Shown one piece after another: positions 1-10,786 of a stretch of 64,000 nucleotides of DNA; position 1 is the first letter of the stretch, and the number at the start of each line of letters is the position of its first letter. Position numbers and translations under genes: made by a program. The notes beneath the pieces are model-generated. The model saw only the letters and a list, made by a program, of their open reading frames with translations. It ran no database searches and was not told the origin of the DNA. This DNA is from Fagopyrum homotropicum (Eukaryota; Streptophyta; Magnoliopsida; Caryophyllales; Polygonaceae): NCBI GenBank assembly GCA_033239125.1, contig BSWB01000001.1, positions 8,878,501-8,942,500 on the forward strand, written 5' to 3'.

Positions 1-180
1 GTTTCTATAGGCCATTTTGCACATTACTAGTTTCTAATATCAACCATTTCCTGTCACACAGTAGGTTTTCTTTCAAATTTGTCAAAAAATTGTCCAACAA
101 CATTAAAATCACCCATGAGGATCCAATCCAAGGGCCTTGTATAAGCTTGCGAGATCATAAACCCCCTCTTAAGCTCATCC
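1..180 (-). pseudogene. LINE endonuclease fragment (window edge)
   Basis: Read on the - strand, about positions 135-65 encode LDWILMGDFNVVGQFFDKFE, which contains the GDFN motif of the APE-type endonuclease of plant L1-like LINEs. Downstream (towards position 1) the same frame meets stop codons within a still recognisable context (QEMVD, then two stops). It is therefore a decayed fragment that runs off the window. No RT or ORF1 is attached on the right, so it is either 5'-truncated or broken. The identification rests on the motif; the clade cannot be assigned. Confidence 0.75.
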
Positions 181-199
181 AATGATCCACATCAAAATG

Positions 200-1640
200 A
201 TTTGCTTTGTTTGTTGCATTTGCTTTTCATTTCCTAAAAGAGTTGTATGACATTTATACACGGTGTGTGCCATAAAAGTGCATTTTCTATGGTCACATTC
301 AAAAAGTAAGTTAGACGGCATATATCTTTGTGCATTCTACCTTTTCTTCTTGAAATAATTTGTATAACTGGTCTGTAAAAATTAACAACTCATTTTTCAT
401 AATTTCCTTTAGTTTTAGATAAAAAGATGCTTATAAATATTTATAAGAGTGTTGTTATATTCCTTTTTTATGATGACTATTCCTTTTGTTATAGTCTGTA
501 AAGGAAGAAGTGAAAGGCTCAATTGCAAGAGGTCAACATGAAGAAGAGGGAACATAGGATTGAGCGGGAAAGGGAATGGGCACAAAGGCTATATGTGCTT
601 GAAAAAGATCGAGAAGAAAACAAATGTTTGAGAGGTTACTCATCATTTTCATCCCCATGCAAACGTTCGTCTTGGAATAATGCAAGTGACAATGAACTGA
701 TTTTCTTCTTTCTTATACTCTGTGAACACTTGTTGAATTTTTTTCTCATTATCTCTCTAATTGGCGTAAAGTGGTGGGAATAAGGTGGAACAGGTGATTG
801 TTCGAAACAGTTTGGGGATATTCGTGCTGAATCCTTTCAAAATGTTGTTATGACAAAACATTATGCCTTTAACTTAGCAGTTTTACAATCTGTTGTGTTT
901 ATAGTTGTTTTTTCACTCAATTGGAGGCAAACATAACTTCGTGATATGAGATTCGGGTTTAATGACCAAACCTAACTTGGCCCGACTCTGCTTCTTAAGA
1001 TCGGTTCCCATCTATGTAAAATATGGGATTCGGGTGGGTTTGGTTCTTGACCGATGAACAGTTCTGAGTTTTATAGGACCTTTATTGATGAAGCTCTACT
1101 TGCTATATAGCGCAGCAATTACTACACTTGCTATATGTGCAGCAATTGCTACACTTGCTATATGTTCATACTTTGAAGTCTACATTAATACAATATATTT
1201 TTTTGGTGGGAAGGAGAGTCAGTGGTCTCCCATTTTAATATATTAGAATGTATAATGTTTGATGTTGTTGTGTAGTTGAGCCGTAAATGTTCTTCATTTT
1301 TGTCGCAAGATGATTTCCACCCTTTTAACTTGATGTTGGATTGAATTCAGTGCCAATCTTCATTGCATTCGCATGAATGTATCATTAAAATTTGCACAAA
1401 ATTTTATACTCTATACATTGTCCAGGACTAAGAATAAGAAAAACCATACGTGATCACTATGCGATTTCTAGTTTTAGGTACTTGAGTTCTAGTTCACCTG
1501 TCACAAATACGAGCCAAGTTTAATGTATTCGATTCTAGACTTCTAGTCCATTTGTCCACAAGTATGAGCTGTATGAATAGTAAACCAAATGAGTTTGCAT
1601 GGGTTTACTTGCAAATTGTTTTTTTCCTTCCGGGTTTATA
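200..1640. other. AT-rich intergenic DNA, no supported gene
   Basis: No convincing gene is seen. An 86-codon + strand frame at 523-783 starts with a charged KKREHRIERERE-type stretch and ends in a hydrophobic tail. I do not recognise it and it has no supporting context, so I do not call it. The stretch also holds the short tandem repeat listed at 1093-1170. Confidence 0.5.
1093..1170. repeat. Short tandem repeat, about 27-bp unit, nearly 3 copies
   Basis: Three successive copies of a unit starting acttgctatat and containing gcagcaatt.ctac are visible. Units differ by a few bases and the last is partial. No function is suggested. Confidence 0.7.
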
Positions 1641-2118
1641 AACCAAGGGCATGTTTACCAAAGGTTTATAAACCTTTTATTTAGTTTATAAACTCACGCT
1701 TATTTTTTGGTGAGTGTTTGCATGTTAACAAGTTTATTATTGAATGAGTTTATTAGAGTTTATAAACCCGTAAAAAATAACCTCACAAATCCAAGTTTAT
1801 TTTTGTTGGAAGGGTTTATTATTTTATTATGCCCCAAATTGCCCTGTTATTTCACATCCAATTCAACCCTAACAGAGAAGAGAGGGGACGATAGAGGTGA
1901 CGATAGGTGATGAGAGGAGAGTGGTGACGAGGCTCCGACCCTGCGAGGTTGCGACTGCCGGCTGCGAGGCTGTGACAACAATGGCCTCTCCATCCAACAC
2001 TGCGACTGGTACGATGAGGAAGGGTGTTTGTCGGATGGTCTGAAATCCATTGTTAGATGTTGCGAAAAGATCTTCTCTTCTTTTACATGATTAGGATGGT
2101 TTGATTTTTTTTTGTTTG

Positions 2119-3096
2119 TGTAACACCCCAAATTTTACAACTTAGGGAGTTACTGGTTAGGACCGCACAGTGGGTCCCGACCTTAGTTTGACAACAACTT
2201 AACATGATCTTACAACAAGGCACAAATAAGGAAAACCAGAAATCATAAAATAGTTTTTAACCATGCATGAATGTGACCAGATCAACTACAGCCGGAAAAG
2301 TAATATAACAAAGTACGAAAGGAAACAATGTTCAACTGTAAAACCCACAAATGCAAAAACTGCAAAACGTCCTAAAGTACGACACCCCGGCTGACCACTA
2401 CCCTCTGGATCACTCGGCATCTGCTCTAACCTGTGTCAAATCTAAACAACATATCAACAGTTAGCTAACTATCCAAATATAAGCAAAATGATAACAGCAC
2501 AAACACAAGCAGAAATAAAAATAAACAAACATCATGCTGGCACTCAACCAATTATTATCTATTATTTAAGTGATTCACATTATTCAATTTTAGTTGTGGC
2601 ACGAGAACTATTATTAGTTCTCGCCTCCGTTCCTTATCCAACTGGTGTAGGTCTAGCTGACTTCCTTTGGTAGCATCACTACAAACCATGTGTGGACTAG
2701 TCCCGAAAGAAACCCCCAGTGCCCCGCGAGCTACTGAGCAGAATGCCACCGCCCGTTACTCTTAGGCCAAAATATAGGTCGGTAATCATATAACACAACC
2801 TATCTCTCTACATGTCAATCACACACCACCATCATCATTTATACCCATATTTAGCAGTCAGCTAAGTAAGCGTCATGACAACCTTTTGACTAAATCATGA
2901 CACACTTTTGACAAACTCTTGACAAGTTTCAGGTTTTGTTGGAATAATCATCATTTTATGTGAGTTTAGACTTACAACAAATTATAGGATTAGTGATGTT
3001 AGATAACACTAAATATCATGTACCCTGATCATCGGGTCGAAATTATGTTCGACGCGGAATTAAACGAAAAAAAAAAAAAAAATTCCGGATATTACA
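2119..3096 (+). mobile_element. Solo LTR (978 bp) with perfect 5-bp TSD
   Basis: The segment begins TGTAACACCCC and ends ATTACA, giving TG...CA termini. GTTTG lies directly on both sides (2114-2118 and 3097-3101). No internal domain is present, so this is a solo LTR left by LTR-LTR recombination. TGTAACACCCC starts are common among plant Ty3/gypsy LTRs, so Ty3 is likely but not proven. A purine-rich A tract lies just inside the right end (about 3068-3082). It is nested within the TIR element 1647-3987 and is therefore younger than it. Confidence 0.8.
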
Positions 3097-3196
3097 GTTT
3101 GTACAATAGTGTATGATATTGTGCAGATTGGTTTAATCTTCTGTTCTCTCTTTAATATTCTCTTCTTTCTTCAATCTCTCTTCAATATTCTCTTCT

Positions 3197-3425
3197 TCAC
3201 TGGTGCAGTTTTGTTGGGTAGTTGTTGAAAACTGCTGGCAAAAGGAAAGTTGGTATAGAGATTGTTGTGCAGATTGTGAAGATTGTATGCGATTGTGCAT
3301 ATTGATTAAAATTGTTGTGCAAATTGTGCAGATTGGTTTTTCACTGGTGCAACTTTATTGGGTAGATGTTGAAAACTGCTGATAGAAGGAAAGTTGGTAT
3401 AGAGATTGGTGTGCCGATAACGCCA
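3197..3425. repeat. Tandem duplication, about 143-bp period
   Basis: The segment around 3197-3283 (cactggtgcagttttgttgg ... ggtatagagattg) recurs at 3340-3425 with scattered substitutions. Both copies include the run gaaaactgctg and the run aaaggaaagttggtatagag or its one-base variant. It lies inside the TIR element 1647-3987. Confidence 0.75.
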
Positions 3426-4134
3426 ACATGCTAATTGCACTATCTGTGGATTGTGCATATATGATTGAAAAGTTCCACCTTCAGTTTTGAGTGCATATTT
3501 TACTGTATTCAGATTCAATTATTTAGTAGTTTTTGAAATGTATGGGATAATGAATATGTTATTCAGATTTTATTATACAGGAATTTGTTTTTATTTAGAT
3601 TCAATTATCTAATAGTTTTTGAGTGCATATGTAACTATATAAATGGACATGATACAACACGGAATGACCACCACTGAGGAGCTTTCTTAGAATACAAATT
3701 TGTTGTCTTTTTACTGCTTGACTTTAACAAGAATTGTTGATGCGTGGGCTGTAACATGATATACAAGGATTTGTTTTCATGGTTAGTTACTTTGGTTCTG
3801 AAATTGTTCTAGGACCAGAAATGTATTTTCAACGAAAATAAACCCCAAAAAACCCTATGTAAACATCAGTTGCATAAATAAAATATATAAACTGAACGAG
3901 TTTATGAACCTGGAAATAAACAATAAACCCGTATAAACCCATTTAATTTATAAACCTGGAAAAACACAAACCTTTGTAAACAAGCCGCAAATGAATTTGT
4001 ATGTGTTTATAATTTATTTTCGGGTTTACTTCTCAACAGGTTTATATCTAACACATCTTGTGACATGTGTCTCCGGGCCAACTACTTAGATCATTTTTCC
4101 TATTAGAAATTCTCATACTTCGCCTTCATTTAAT

Positions 4135-4985
4135 TAGTTCACTTAGAAATTTGGGGTCCTATCACACCCTTTCTACTTCCGGTTGTTTTTACTTTCTTAC
4201 CAATTTGGATGATTACTCTCGTTGCACCTAAGTTTATATAATAAATGGAAAAGTTGAAGCCTCCTCTTTAATTCAAAGTTTTTGTGTCATGGTTGTGACT
4301 CTATAACGCACTTGTGTCAAAACCTTTCACAATGATAATGTTAATGAATTCCTTTGTCTTCGATCTTTTCTTCAAGAAAAGGATATTCTCATAAAAACTT
4401 CATGTACTTGCACACCACAACAAAATGGGAGGGTGGAACAGAAATATCGTCACATCCTTAATGTCGCTAGAATCCTTATGTTCCAAGGGCAATTACCCGT
4501 CTCGCTTTGGGGAGAATATGTTATCACTTCTTGCTACCTTATCAACCGCACATCGGTACTTCATCATAAAACTCCTTACGAACTTCTTCATGGCTCCCCA
4601 CATTCCATTGACCATCTTCGAGTTTTGGGTTTCTTTGCTAATTGTTCAATTCTTCTTCGATCTTGTGACAAATTTAGACATTGGGATAGAAATTGTGTCT
4701 TCGTAGGCTATTCACCTTCTCAAAAAAGTGGAAAACGTTATATCTAAATACTCGATATACATTTGTTACCCGTGATGCGTTTTTATGAACCTCTCACCGC
4801 TCCACCCTCAGCGGAAACAACAACAGACCCCCCCTTCTCCTTTTCGTGTGGACCCCCTCCTTGCGTTACCCAAAACAGACACTGTCTTAGCCCCACCCTA
4901 TCTCCCCTACCCACTGACACGGTACCCATCTCTTCTTACATACCCGCCCCAACTGCGGACCCCCTATTACAACTCCTTCTGGCCC
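4135..4985 (+). pseudogene. Ty1/copia integrase remnant
   Basis: Frames on the + strand carry integrase-core signatures: an FYFLTNLDDYSR-like stretch near 4180, DN.NEF near 4335, and then the classic TPQQNGRVEQKYRHILN-type segment near 4415-4450. The open frame 4433-4747 continues through WGEYVITSCYLINRT, TPYELLHG and FVGYS, all typical of the C-terminal part of copia integrase. An FVTRDV.FYE-like stretch follows near 4765. Stops and frameshifts break it. No gag, RT or LTR is attached, so it is an isolated relic. Confidence 0.85.
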
Positions 4986-6848
4986 TAGGGGTGGGCAACA
5001 AATTAAATCGATCCGATCCAAAAGCCCGAATATCCGAATAAAAATTTTCATAAACCCCCGATCCAGATCCGATATGTATCCGGCCAGATATCCGGCACTT
5101 TTATCCAGCCAATCCGTTTAAGCAGTATTCCAAAATATAGTATTCGAAAATGATTTTAGCCGGATTTGATCGGATTATTAATAATCCGGCACTTTTTAAG
5201 TTGTCATGATCCAAATTTTACATAAACTTTATATTAATTTTATCGTGATATTGATTCATATACATGATTTTTTCTTAGTCGAACTATTTTTTAAGTTGTC
5301 ATTATCACCAATATTATCACACAATCACATATCCATGTCGATATCTCCCATCAACACGTATTACTATGGGCTGAACCGTAATTGAGCCCATAGGCCCAAT
5401 TAACCCCTTATGGGCTCGTCGGCCCAATTAACCCTTATGGGCCTCACCTAATAAATTAAAAGCTTAATAATTTGTTTCAACCAAAACGTGTTATAAATTA
5501 ACACTAACATTCAATTGCAACCTACGACAAGGATAGAGAATTTGAGACAAGCGGCTTATATTAGCCGAGCTACTCAGTTTCGCCCCGTTTATAAATTAGT
5601 TGAAATTGAGCATGTTAATATTTGGCTTGTTCGGCTGAATTGAAACTATATGAATTTTATATTAGTCGAGCTTTGATTTGGATCAGTTTCAAAAATGCGC
5701 AATTCGAACTTGTTCACTTTCCAAGAAGTCGGATGTGAACCCATTTTAAAGCTTGTTTGAAGTATAAAGTCAGCCAAATACGATTTGTTTTTAAACGACC
5801 TGAGCTTAAACATGTCAAAACTTATCTCGTTTGGCTCGTATCGATATGATCCGACTCGAATCCAAGAGTTCGACTTGAATGTGAACCAAAATTCAAACTT
5901 GAACGAAATCTAAAAAGACTGGCCATGTGAATTTGATCAACGAACATCCATCGTAACTCAAATGTAAACACGATCAAAATGGGCAAAAACTAGATGTATA
6001 TAATAATAATCATAATTTATTTATAAAATTTCAACAAATCATAATGGAAAAAATCAAAATCCTAATACAAGTGCGTTGAGTCAAACCAGTGAGTGAATTT
6101 ACTTTAGTTTTGATAACACAAATGATAAAGTATTTGATTATCTCACGATCTATCCATAATGGAATTCTTTATGAACTAGTAAGAGATCCAATCTCTGAGA
6201 CAGATTTCCCATGATATTCTCAGTTCATCAGATAATCAAATTAGATTAATTTGTTCTACCAAATCTTTTGCATATACAAATTTCATTTTTTTATATGTAT
6301 ATACCACCACATGCATATCAATGGCTGTGAATTAAGGCTAAGAATTTTGTGGTGGATCATTTTCATTAACCACCACAGCACCGCCCATTATATGACCTAC
6401 CATCACCACCATTTCGTATTTGTGCTGCCACCACCAAAATGTCTTACCACTATCACCATCACCCCGATTAAGGCTCTTATTTTAACTTTAGATAGTGTAA
6501 TGTTACTTTAAGATCCGTTCATTAGAGCCTATTAAGCATAAGCTTATACTCTAAGAGATGAATCCAAACGGGTTATAAGTTTAGGATTCAAACCTTTGAA
6601 ATTAAAGAGATAATCTTGTATTTGTTAACTCAATTTAATCAGATTTAAAACCGTCATGAAAAGCGAACTTATTATATCTGACAACTCCATTTGATTTTAA
6701 GGTATATGAAAGTTAAAGTTTAACATGTTTTTAGGGAATTCAATGTCGTTGATAATAGACTAACATCTAGCTCTTGGACATAGCTCGAATCCATATGAGA
6801 GAAATCTTTCGCTTGACGTCAGAAGACCTCGTCCGTAAGTACGCTATA
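4986..6848. other. Non-coding AT-rich stretch
   Basis: Directly after the copia relic, taggggtgggcaac (4987 on) resembles the terminus of many plant hAT-type small elements, but I find no matching inverted end. Repeated gggcccaatta/cccttatggg blocks occur at 5375-5450. A catc/cacc-rich patch lies at 6300-6460. No gene is supported. Confidence 0.4.
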
Positions 6849-6865
6849 AGATAGTTAACTTTGTT
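6849..6865. repeat. LINE target-site duplication, left copy
   Basis: agatagttaactttgtt, identical to 8668-8684, flanks the LINE body. It abuts the T run that is the LINE's poly(A) tail on the other strand. Confidence 0.9.
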
Positions 6866-8667
6866 TTTTTTTTTTTTGATACTGTACGGTAAGCGATTAG
6901 ATTGGATCATCTTCTTGAGACTCTCCAACCTAGAGCATCCTTCCGGATGAAATCCACCACCTGGGAGGGGATCGAAGCGCAACCTATCGGGTAGTCGTGT
7001 CCCAGATCTGCGAGCTTATCGGCAACACTATTGACTTCCCTAAAGACGTGTTGTATCTTGACTTGCTGGAAACTGACCAAAATATTAGTAATATCTGAAA
7101 TGATAAGATCAAGTTCCCATGGGGGTTTCCAAATTTGCTTAATGGAATTGATGATTGTAAGATTATCTCCTTCAATCTCAAGTTTATTGATCTCCAGATC
7201 ACATGCTCTTATCAAACCCTCCCTTAGCGCGCATGCTTCAGCATGAAGGACCGATGTGTTCCCACACTGTCCGTAGCCTAGGGAAATAGTTGATGCATGT
7301 TGGTCTCTTAGAATGAAACCGAAGGCTGACTCCCCGGAATCGCGTTTAGATCCATCAAAGTTTAACTTGACAAATCGATTATCAGGTCTTAGCCATTGGA
7401 TCTTTCTAGTTTTTCTATTACTTATGGCCGCTTTTTGTTTTGTTTGGTTCTTTCTTTTATTAGCGTCTTGTCAGCTCCTTATTTGGTCTTGTACTCGTAC
7501 CCTAATATTTTGAGTTTTCTTGTTGCTAAAAATATATTGGTTTCTTTCGGTCCAAACATTCCACCACGTAACCGCTAGTTGGACCAACTGATTATCGTTT
7601 AGCTTACTTTTTAAGCATGTAACCATGCTTGCCAAATTTTGGTTAGAGATGTTTACCTGTTGGAGCTCGATCTTTATGTTAGAATTATCGAGGTTCTCCA
7701 ACGTGAAAGGGCAGTTGAAGAACAGATGTTTTGCTGATTCATATGGGTGGTTACAGAGAGTACATTGCATGGGCACTGGCACCCTTTGTTTTTTCAAATT
7801 TTCTTTGGTTGGGAGTCCGTCTATAGATAGTTTCCAGATGAAGTTTTTAACTTTGGGCATGATATCCAATTCCCATATCCAATCATTTGAAACTACTGGA
7901 AGCCCTTTATTTTTATGGATGAGGTTCATGGCTGATTTTGTATTATACGATCCCTTATCTGAGGCTGCCCAATAGAGACGATCTTGAATAAATGATTTCG
8001 GAAGTTGGTATGATTTAATTGCGGTCATAATCTCTTGTGGGAGGAGATTGCCTAGTTCCGTATCTAGTTTTTGGGTATTCCATTTATTCTCTATGATGTA
8101 GTTATTGACTAATTCATTATCATCAATATTACTTCCGTTTTCAAGAAGTTTAATGAGTGGTTGATCAGTCACCCATTTATTTTTCCAGAATTTAACGGTG
8201 TTACCATCCCCAACGTTCCATCTGAAACCATTTTCAAATTCAGGTCGGAGATTCATTAGTCTTCTCCATTGCCAGGAGGTGTTCTTTTGGGTTTTATAGT
8301 TCCATAAGAATGAGTCTTTGAGGTATTTTTCATTTATTATTTTAACCCATATATTATTAGGCTCTTCCATAATTTTCCATAGTAATTTCATTTGGAGGAC
8401 CTTGTTCATGTCTTCTGCTTTTCTAATACCCACTCCTCCGCACTTTTTGGGTTTGCAAATTTTATCCCAACTGATGAGGGGGTGATATTTAGGTCCTTTG
8501 TTCCAGAAGAATGTGCGATTGATTTGATCAAGTTCTTTATGTATATAGGATGGGAGCATAAAGCTTTGCATGATATAATTTGGCTTCGCATTTAGATTAG
8601 CCTTGATTAGAATCGTTCTTCCTTCTTGTGAAAGTGTGGAGGATTTCCATTTAGTTAGTTGCTTTCT
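6866..8667 (-). mobile_element. 5'-truncated L1-like LINE with poly(A) and 17-bp TSD
   Basis: The body lies between two identical 17-bp copies of agatagttaactttgtt. On the - strand it starts inside the end of the reverse transcriptase, runs through the zinc-binding and RNase H regions, and ends with an A tract (T run 6864-6877 on the + strand). This is a textbook target-primed insertion with 5' truncation (1.8 kb retained). It belongs to the same RNase H-bearing group as the LINE at 40.2-44.7 kb; both share the IWKPPWELD RNase H stretch and SWDKICKP in the RT tail. The perfect TSD argues for a fairly recent insertion. Confidence 0.92.
6907..8640 (-). pseudogene. LINE ORF2 C-terminal part: RT tail, zf-RVT, RNase H
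   Basis: The frame 8571-7471 (366 codons) carries the RT thumb tail (FFWNKGPKYHPLISWDKICK), the W-rich linker, and the zf-RVT domain with CTLCNHPYESAKHLFFNC near 7715-7770. A single TGA at 7471-7473 interrupts it. The very same frame then continues to 6907 through a full RNase H domain: FDGS (about 7360), AEA (about 7230), EGDN and a terminal NSVADKLA. Apart from that one stop the truncated ORF2 is open for about 1.7 kb. Known role of the family: reverse transcription and RNA removal during retrotransposition. This copy cannot move by itself because the endonuclease and the RT core are missing. Confidence 0.9.
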
Positions 8668-8684
8668 AGATAGTTAACTTTGTT
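8668..8684. repeat. LINE target-site duplication, right copy
   Basis: agatagttaactttgtt, identical to 6849-6865. Confidence 0.9.
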
Positions 8685-10450
8685 GACCCTACTTGTTCTC
8701 TTACCTTGTATCTTTTTTATTTTATTTCATAACTTCAATGAAATATCCCTACATTCGGATAAAAGTAACAAAAACAAATTTGAATGTATTCTTATATACA
8801 TATCAGTTAGACAAAACTTGTCATATTTCATTTCTTCCCCTTGAACTTATCTCCTTACCTCTATTTTTCAAGCATATACCTTTATTTTTAATTTTTTAAA
8901 ATAAGTTTCATAAACTTGATAAGTTAGATCTTCGAAATTTGCTCATTATTAATAACTATATCGAATTTTAGGTTTTATAAAAAAATATCATTTGAAGCAA
9001 TAAATAGGGCCATTGGCATGCACTTAATACGAGAAGTGTAAGCCATGTATTTTAACACATAATCAACGGTTCATCATATGAAGTATGAACTAATAAATAT
9101 CAACATTAGATATTATTCACATTATTTGTGGCAAATAATCTTTCATTTATACCTCATTAAACCAGATTAGGACATGACTTAACCCACATTTTAGGACCAC
9201 GGTCATGAGGAGCAATGTATCAAATCTCATTTAATGTTATCACATGTTTTATTGTTTGAGACAAGTAAGAATAAACACACAAATTTACGCAGCTAATTAA
9301 GGAAAATGGTTACGACTACGTATGGCCGATGCGTAGCCCTACTACGCGTACGCGTAGTAGTCCATAACGTATATCCCCTTCGAAAAAATGAAGGGAAACT
9401 TACTACGCCTACGCATTGCGTAGGCGTAGTAAGGTATTAAAAAAAAAAAAAAATTTTTTTTTTTATTACGCCTATGCCATGCGTAGGCGTAGATGTGGTA
9501 TATATAGCATGTATATGGTGGTACGAATAGCAAAAACCAGATTATAAGCACACTAATGCAGATTAACATTTCGTATTATTCAGATGTAAAAAAGTGTACA
9601 TGTGATGAAATGCCACCGTGGGTTACCGTTGGATACATAGTCCAAGTTCAAATGACACTAATTTGAATCTATTTGCAAGTCGGAGGTTTTTGTCTTGTTG
9701 TTTGTCTTGAGGGAAGTGGTCACAATAAAAACATTCAATCACTTGTTTGTCTTTATATATGGACCGATCCCCATGAATTCAGTGTGTAATCTATATTATA
9801 TATATATAGAGTGACCTTTCGGGATAACCATTCATAAGAAGACTAAAAGTCATCGGATATTATGATGAACATCGGATATTATGATGAACATCTTAGACTG
9901 AATGTTACTATAAGACTTAAATTTGAGTTTGTTGGGTAACAAAATCTTATTCGATTATGATCATCCATTTTTAATCATTTATGCACGTTTTTGTTCTAGA
10001 ATTCGCTTATGACACCACCGTCAACGTAATGTTCACGGTGCTCGTTTTTTAGTTTACATTCGTTTTTGTTTTTTTTTTATCATTCACATTTTGCATGAAT
10101 GCTCGTGTTCATGAAAATAAATGGGTAATCAAATATTACGTGTCTTTAACTATTTTTGTGATTAAATGCTCGTGTGCACGAACGTTAATGTTCATTAAAT
10201 TTAACTCAAACAAAAATATAGACATTAACTTCATGTGTATTTGTAATTGAACATGATGAACTTAACATTCATGTGCATGAGTGTGATATTAAATTATTAA
10301 TAAGGTAATAAATAATAAACTGACATTATCATTCTATATATATATATATAGAATGACTTTAGAGTATTTATTTCTTCAATGTTAAAATTTTTTTTATATC
10401 ATTTCAAAATATATATGACTTCTCTTATACTAAAAGGACGAATGAAACTA
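8685..10450. other. Non-coding stretch with palindromes and short repeats
   Basis: No gene is seen. It contains the palindrome cluster at 9310-9500 (listed separately), a 19-bp direct duplication (catcggatattatgatgaa at 9851-9869 and 9870-9888), and TA-rich runs near 9790-9810 and 10335-10350. Confidence 0.5.
9310..9500. repeat. Cluster of TACGC palindromes and hairpins
   Basis: 9339-9360 is a perfect 22-bp palindrome built on CTACTACGCG. 9399-9433 is a perfect hairpin with 17-bp arms (CTTACTACGCCTACGCA and its complement) and a 1-nt loop. An A14/T11 block follows, then an imperfect third inverted repeat (about 9466-9492) of the same TACGCCTA(C/T)GC sequence. This may be a foldback element or a remnant with self-complementary ends. 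No protein is associated. Confidence 0.8.
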
Positions 10451-10465
10451 GATTCCTTAGGTGTT
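10451..10465. repeat. Target-site copy 1 of 3 (SINE left flank)
   Basis: gattccttaggtgtt. It differs by one base from the copies at 10630-10644 and 16185-16199. Confidence 0.85.
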
Positions 10466-10629
10466 TTTTTTTGTTTTTTTTGATGAGGTACTTAGATCAC
10501 CCGGTTCGATCGGCTTTGCCGATCTACGTCCAGGTCGGGTAGTAAATCGTGACCCATTGCTGGCAAATCTCCGGACTAACCACTTAAGGAGTCTAGCACC
10601 ACATCCCACTAGACCAACTGAGTATTGGT
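10466..10629 (-). mobile_element. tRNA-derived SINE (about 164 bp)
   Basis: On the - strand it starts near 10629 and reads ...AGTTGGTCTAGTGGGA..., where TGGTCTAGTGG fits a pol III box A (TRGYNNAGYGG). A weaker box B-like GGTCACGATTT follows about 45 nt on. It ends in an A-rich tail (T runs 10464-10480 on the + strand). It is flanked by gattccttaggtgtt and gattccttaagtgtt, a TSD with one mismatch. It is non-coding and depends on LINE enzymes for movement. The SINE family cannot be named from sequence alone. Confidence 0.7.
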
Positions 10630-10644
10630 GATTCCTTAAGTGTT
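10630..10644. repeat. Target-site copy 2 of 3 (between SINE and LINE)
   Basis: gattccttaagtgtt, identical to 16185-16199. It serves as the right TSD of the SINE and the left TSD of the LINE. Confidence 0.9.
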
Positions 10645-10786
10645 TTTTTTGAAAAGTTATGTATATATATCCAGAAACAAAGTGGGGGGGGGGGGTTACA
10701 AGCAACTTGCTTAAAGCAGAATAAACATAAGAAATAGAGCAGAGATTACAAAAGGATCACATGATGAGTTAGGAGAAGATAGTGAG

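Larger units (their letters stand above)
1647..3987. mobile_element. Non-autonomous TIR element, PIF/Harbinger-like, carrying a nested solo LTR
   Basis: The left end, ggcatgtttaccaaagg (from 1648), is matched in inverted orientation by cctttgtaaacaagcc (3971-3986). Both ends are followed inward by repeated tttataaac motifs, typical of subterminal repeats. CAA flanks both sides (1644-1646 and 3988-3990) and could be a 3-bp TSD as made by PIF/Harbinger elements, although their usual TSD is TWA. No transposase is seen. Subtracting the nested LTR leaves about 1.36 kb. The family assignment is inference from the GGGC.TGTTT-type terminus and the 3-bp duplication. Confidence 0.5.

Noticed and set aside
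4987..5000. taggggtgggcaac as the left end of a hAT MITE
   Set aside because: The start fits, but no inverted partner or 8-bp duplication could be found downstream.
10466..10629. Possible tRNA gene
   Set aside because: Box A fits, but no cloverleaf forms. A poly(A) tail and TSD show a SINE.
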